This document shows, piece by piece, positions 60,751-64,000 of a stretch of 64,000 nucleotides of DNA; position 1 is the first letter of the stretch, and each line of letters starts with the position of its first letter. The notes under the pieces were generated by a model, which did not search any database, had not been told where the DNA came from, and worked only from the letters and a program-made list of their open reading frames with translations. This DNA is from Actinomadura opuntiae (lineage in GTDB: Bacteria > Actinomycetota > Actinomycetes > Streptosporangiales > Streptosporangiaceae). Location: positions 53,368 through 117,367 of the forward strand of contig NZ_JASNWF010000027.1 of NCBI RefSeq assembly GCF_030283205.1, written 5' to 3'. The position numbers were made by a program, and so were the translations under genes.

Positions 60751-61451
60751 GGCAGCAGCCCGGCGCGGTGGCGGGCGAGCGCCAGCGCCGGATAGCACGC
60801 CTCGGGCAGCGGTTCCGCGCCGTTCAGCGCGGTGCGGAGCCGCTCGCCCACGGCGGCCGCGTCATAGGGCTGGACGACGCACAGCTCGGCCTGCATCGCC
60901 TGCCGCGCCGCCGTCATCAGCGCCGGGACGTCACCGACGATCACGACCTCGGCGGGGGAGTCGCCGTAGGACAGCCGCACCGCCAGCGCGTGCATGCCCG
61001 CCGTGCCCGCGTCCTCGTAGCGGAACTCGCAGACCAGGCGGTCGCCGTCCAGCGGACCCTCCTGGATCAGCCACGCCTGGCCGGGGACGACGCGGCCGAG
61101 CATGCCCTCCCATGGCGCCGCGGGCCGGTCGCGCAGCGCGTCGGCGGCCTTGCCTGCGGCGGTGCGCCCCACCTGCGGGCCGATCGCGGCGAGCGCGCGC
61201 AGGAACGCGCGGGCGCCGGGCGTCGCGGCGGCCCGCAGCGACATGATCAGGTCGCCGAGCGCGGCGCGCCGGCCGGCCTCGTGCGGGGCCGCGGCCTCCA
61301 GCGTGCCGAGCTGCGCGGACGTCCACACCTCGGCCTGCAGCGCGCCGGGCAGCGCGGGCAGCGCGTCCGCCTCCCGGACGAACGCCGCGTAGGCCTCGCG
61401 GAGGCCCGGCAGCATCAGCCGGGGGCCGGGGGACGGTCGGGTCCTGCTCAT
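60747..61451 (-). CDS. conserved protein of unknown function
   Basis: A 234-residue soluble protein. Helices in the first half (R-E-A-Y-A-A-F-V-R-E-A-D-A-L) are followed by a mixed alpha/beta region (G-Q-A-W-L-I-Q-E-G-P; E-V-V-I-V-G-D-V). There is no signal peptide or known motif. The start is ATG 61451. I do not recognise the family. It is convergent with the permease and same-strand with the anti-sigma gene 44 bases upstream, so read-through from the sigma operon is possible. Confidence 0.75.
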   Translation of the reverse strand: MSRTRPSPGPRLMLPGLREAYAAFVREADALPALPGALQAEVWTSAQLGTLEAAAPHEAGRRAALGDLIMSLRAAATPGARAFLRALAAIGPQVGRTAAGKAADALRDRPAAPWEGMLGRVVPGQAWLIQEGPLDGDRLVCEFRYEDAGTAGMHALAVRLSYGDSPAEVVIVGDVPALMTAARQAMQAELCVVQPYDAAAVGERLRTALNGAEPLPEACYPALALARHRAGLLP

Positions 61452-61495
61452 CCGACCAGCCTATGGGACGCGGCCTCGTGACCCCCGTCACCCCG

Positions 61496-62221
61496 TCAGG
61501 CGGGGACGGTCAGCAGCGTCCGCGCGCCGGCCCCGAGGGTGCGGACCTCGAACCGCTTGATGTCGGCGGGCTTGACCGCCGCGCCGCCCTGCACGGTCAG
61601 CCGCGGCTGCGGTGATCCAGGCAGCCCGTACCCCTTGTCCGGGACGGACCAGCCGGCGACCGTGTGGGCGCGGCCCGCGCCGTCCACCGCGACCAGCTCG
61701 CACTCCAGCGGCCCGCGCACCTTGGTCAGCTGCAGCGCGACGCGGCTGCCCCACGGGGTGCCCTGCGTCGCGACGGTCCCGGACGCGCCGGTCCCCGCGT
61801 CGGAGGCGGTCGTCCGGTGCCCGTCGCGCAGCAGCGCCGCCGCCCCGTCGGCGCCGCTCGCCGCGCGCGCCGGGGCCGGGTCCTTGTCGGCGCCGACGGT
61901 GTACCCGGTGCCGAGCGCCCCGCCCAGCAGGACGAGCCCGGCGGCGGCGCCCACCAGCGCCCGCGTCGTGCGGCCGCGGCGCTCGCGCCGGATGCGGCGG
62001 CGCAGCAGCTCCGGCACGGGCGCGGGCTCGGGCAGGCCGCCGGGCGACTCGGCGATCGGGCCGATGCCGTCCAGCGTCGCGGCCAGGCCGCTGAGTGCGG
62101 CCAGCTCCTCGTGGCAGGGCAGGCAGGCCGCCAGGTGCGCCTCGAACGCGCGCCGGTCCGGCTCCTCCAGCAGGCCGAGCGCGTAGGCGCCGACGTCGAC
62201 GTGCGCGGCGGGCGCGGTCAT
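61496..62221 (-). CDS. zinc-finger anti-sigma factor (RskA-like)
   Basis: A 241-residue membrane anti-sigma factor. The N-terminal cytoplasmic ZAS domain has His 7 and H-L-A-A-C-L-P-C (HxxxCxxC) near 29-36, plus A-Y-A-L-G-L-L-E typical of RskA. One membrane helix spans about 88-110, and an extracytoplasmic C-terminal domain follows. It starts at ATG overlapping the sigma stop (ATGA), the usual order sigma then anti-sigma. It binds and silences the upstream sigma factor; the signal is unknown. Confidence 0.92.
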   Translation of the reverse strand: MTAPAAHVDVGAYALGLLEEPDRRAFEAHLAACLPCHEELAALSGLAATLDGIGPIAESPGGLPEPAPVPELLRRRIRRERRGRTTRALVGAAAGLVLLGGALGTGYTVGADKDPAPARAASGADGAAALLRDGHRTTASDAGTGASGTVATQGTPWGSRVALQLTKVRGPLECELVAVDGAGRAHTVAGWSVPDKGYGLPGSPQPRLTVQGGAAVKPADIKRFEVRTLGAGARTLLTVPA

Positions 62222-62823
62222 GGCGTCACGCCCCTCTCCTCCAGGGCGACGCGCAGCGCCCGGAGCGCGTAGTAGACCCGCGACTTCACGGTCCCGACCG
62301 GGATGCCGAGGTGCCGGGCGGCCTCGTTCACCGACCGGTCCCGGAAGAAGGTCTCGTTGAGGACCTCGCGGTGCGCGGGCGACAGCGCGAGCAGCGCCTC
62401 GGAGACGACGACGGAGCGCAGCAGGTCCTCCAAACCGTCGGGGACGCGCATGTTCTCCAGCGGTCCCTCGCCCGCCTCCTGCGGCCGGGCGTTCTTGCGG
62501 CGCTGGTCGTCGATGACGATCCGGCGCGCGACGGTCGCCAGCCACGGCAGCAGCGACGCGGCGTTCTCGTCGAGCTGGTGCGCGCTGCGCCAGGCGCGGA
62601 TCATGGTCTCCTGCACCACGTCCTCGGCCCAGTGCCGGTCGCCCCCGGTGAGCCGCAGCACGAACGACAGCAGCGGCCGCCCGTACACCCGGTACAGCTC
62701 GGTCACGATGACCTGGTCGTCGACCGTGCCGGCGGGCCGCGGGCCGCGGAACCAGCTCCACGGCCCGGACGCGGCGGGCGGGCGGGCGCGGGACGGCGCT
62801 GCGGTGGACGATCTGTTGGCCAT
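62218..62823 (-). CDS. ECF RNA polymerase sigma factor (SigK-like)
   Basis: A 201-residue ECF sigma factor. The region 2 segment is A-E-D-V-V-Q-E-T-M-I-R-A-W with L-P-W-L-A-T-V-A-R-R; region 4 has the helix-turn-helix V-N-E-A-A-R-H-L-G-I-P-V-G-T-V-K-S-R-V. A 30-residue Pro/Arg-rich N-terminal extension precedes it. The start is ATG 62823. Paired with an RskA-like anti-sigma factor, it resembles the SigK group, which responds to redox or cell-envelope signals. The 11-bp tandem repeat upstream may influence its expression. Confidence 0.94.
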   Translation of the reverse strand: MANRSSTAAPSRARPPAASGPWSWFRGPRPAGTVDDQVIVTELYRVYGRPLLSFVLRLTGGDRHWAEDVVQETMIRAWRSAHQLDENAASLLPWLATVARRIVIDDQRRKNARPQEAGEGPLENMRVPDGLEDLLRSVVVSEALLALSPAHREVLNETFFRDRSVNEAARHLGIPVGTVKSRVYYALRALRVALEERGVTP

Positions 62824-62941
62824 CGTGCTCTCCGGCGGGTGCGGGGGCGGCGACGCGGCGGTCGGGATGGGGCGCGGTGCGTCGGATGTCGCGTCGGGAG
62901 GCAGTACGGGACGGAGGCGACGGCCGGTTCAGCGGAGACCG

Positions 62942-62974
62942 GAACCCGGGCCGAACCCGGGCCGAACCCGGGCC
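62942..62974. repeat. three perfect 11-bp tandem repeats
   Basis: GAACCCGGGCC is repeated three times without change in the sigma-factor upstream region. Each copy contains a CCCGGG palindrome, and the period equals one DNA turn, so all copies face the same side of the helix. Confidence 0.85.
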
Positions 62975-63170
62975 GGAAGCGGGACGGTAGCGGGGTGGAA
63001 AGCGGGTCCGGACGCCCGCGGCGCAACCGTTTTGCGCTGGTTATTCCGGTAGCGCGCTTACTGGTTCGCTAGGTATTACTTACCCGAGGGCGCCGACGGC
63101 GCCGCCGTCCCGTCCAAGTGGGCGTCAACGGCGTCACACGAGAGCGGAGGAGGCGACGCACGGCCCCCCT

Positions 63171-63198
63171 TTGACACCCGGACGACCGCGGCGATCCT
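63171..63198 (+). promoter_or_regulatory. candidate promoter of the cyclase-like gene
   Basis: A perfect -35 TTGACA (63171-63176) followed 16 bases later by GATCCT (63193-63198), which keeps the AT and final T of a -10. About 85 bases before the GTG start. Plausible but weak at the -10. Confidence 0.35.
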
Positions 63199-63283
63199 CC
63201 ATCAGGCAACACTCACTCCACAGTGGAGCGAATGCGGGGCAACCGGCCCCTGATTTGCTCGGAGGACGAGGGGCGGACACGGA

Positions 63284-63976
63284 GTGGAAGGGAACGAGCG
63301 ACACCCGCTGCACTACCGCCTGCTGATGGCGGTGGACATCCAGGGGTACAGCAAGCGGGACACCAGCGAGCAGCTGCTCGCCCAGCGCCAGCTCTCCGAC
63401 GCGCTGGACCGGGCGGCGCGCGGCGTCGGCCTCGACCGGTCCCGCTGGGACAAGCAGGTCGGCGGCGACGGGGAGCTGGCCACCCTGCCGGACGGGATCG
63501 ACCCGGCGCCGGTGGCGGGCGACTTCGTCATCGGGCTCGCCGGCGCGCTGCGCGAGATCAACCGCGCGGCGCTGGACGCGGGCGCCCGGTTCCGGCTGCG
63601 GGTGCGGCTCGCGCTGCACCACGGCACGCTGACCGCCGGGCCGTTCGGGCCCGCCGGCGACGCGCCGATCGTCGTCCAGCGGCTGCTGGACGCCGGGCCG
63701 CTGCGCCGCCTGCTGGCCGACGACGCCGGCCGCGACCTGGCCTACGTGGTCTCGGACTCGCTGTTCGAGGACGTCGTGCGGACCGGCTTCTGCGCGCTGC
63801 GCCCGGACGCCTTCACGGCCGTCAAGGTCACCGCCAAGGGCGCGGTGTTCCGCGGCCACATCCTCACCGGCCGGCCGGCGGCCCTCGCCCCCGGCGGCGC
63901 GGAGCGGGACGGGCCCGCCGGCGACGGCGGGCCCGGCGCCCGGGTGCTCGACTTCCCGGCGCTGGCCGCGCGCTGA
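63284..63976 (+). CDS. class III cyclase-fold regulatory protein
   Basis: A 230-residue protein related to nucleotidyl cyclase catalytic domains. M-A-V-D-I-Q-G-Y-S (metal Asp position, residue 17) and G-G-D-G-E-L-A (second acidic site) are present, but the overall pattern is that of a large actinomycete family not shown to make cyclic nucleotides. The tail after residue 200 is Gly/Pro-rich and disordered. The start is GTG 63284 with GGA just upstream. It is the last gene of the window and ends 24 bases before the edge. Cyclase activity is uncertain. Confidence 0.7.
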   Translation: MEGNERHPLHYRLLMAVDIQGYSKRDTSEQLLAQRQLSDALDRAARGVGLDRSRWDKQVGGDGELATLPDGIDPAPVAGDFVIGLAGALREINRAALDAGARFRLRVRLALHHGTLTAGPFGPAGDAPIVVQRLLDAGPLRRLLADDAGRDLAYVVSDSLFEDVVRTGFCALRPDAFTAVKVTAKGAVFRGHILTGRPAALAPGGAERDGPAGDGGPGARVLDFPALAAR

Positions 63977-64000
63977 CCCGGCCGCGCGCCGGCCGCGCCG

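Larger units (their letters stand above)
62824..63283. other. divergent region upstream of the sigma factor and cyclase-like gene
   Basis: About 460 bases. It contains the 11-bp repeats (62942-62974), a less G+C-rich stretch (63030-63080) and a TTGACA box (63171). No convincing gene is seen on either strand. Confidence 0.5.

Overview
The window is about 70% G+C, with very strong G/C third-position bias, many GTG and TTG starts and many 1-4 base gene overlaps. It is a chromosomal segment of a filamentous-type actinomycete. The gene content (XRE/DUF397 pairs, an MCE protein, a mycothiol-dependent-isomerase-like protein, an HrpB helicase, a SigK/RskA-style pair) would fit Actinomadura or a relative, but the sequence does not settle the genus.

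Positions 1-34300 are a defence island built around a type 2 BREX (phage growth limitation, Pgl) system. pglW (kinase, cut by the left edge) and pglX (adenine methyltransferase) form the first block. pglY, pglZ, brxD and brxHI form a second block in which each gene overlaps the next by 1-4 bases. The blocks are split by about 14.8 kb of cargo: a DUF397/XRE regulator pair; two paralogous type VII-style polymorphic toxin cassettes (WXG100 partner, WXG-like delivery protein with a variable toxin tip, immunity protein); a probably frameshifted secreted protein; a stand-alone OLD-family nuclease; a Nudix hydrolase; an anti-sigma-type ATP-binding protein with a coupled unknown gene; and a large SF1 helicase ending 82 bp before pglY. 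A DUF2075-type nuclease-helicase closes the island convergently. Inside pglX, the region expected to carry target recognition drops to roughly 45-55% G+C, which suggests specificity exchange by recombination.

Positions 34500-48700 are ordinary accessory and metabolic genes: a MazG-like pyrophosphohydrolase, a secreted SGNH esterase, a Cmx-type drug exporter with a possible 9-codon leader peptide, an LPG-synthase-like membrane protein, a CqsA-like PLP enzyme whose catalytic lysine is arginine, an MpaB-type oxygenase with an operator-like repeat over its promoter, an orphan MCE protein, a TetR regulator, a YtcJ-like amidohydrolase, a lipid-transfer-type thiolase, a threonine aldolase, a coiled-coil protein and a zinc-ribbon protein.

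Positions 48900-64000 hold a GAF-domain regulator, a histidine phosphatase, an alpha/beta hydrolase coupled to a GlxA-type regulator, two small membrane proteins, a degenerate NERD protein, HrpB, a TetR/ABC-exporter module with two operator-like boxes, an ECF sigma/anti-sigma pair behind a tandem-repeat region, and a cyclase-fold protein near the right edge. Two related long palindromes (45166 and 58014) terminate convergent gene pairs. I saw no rRNA, tRNA, CRISPR array, transposase or integrase.
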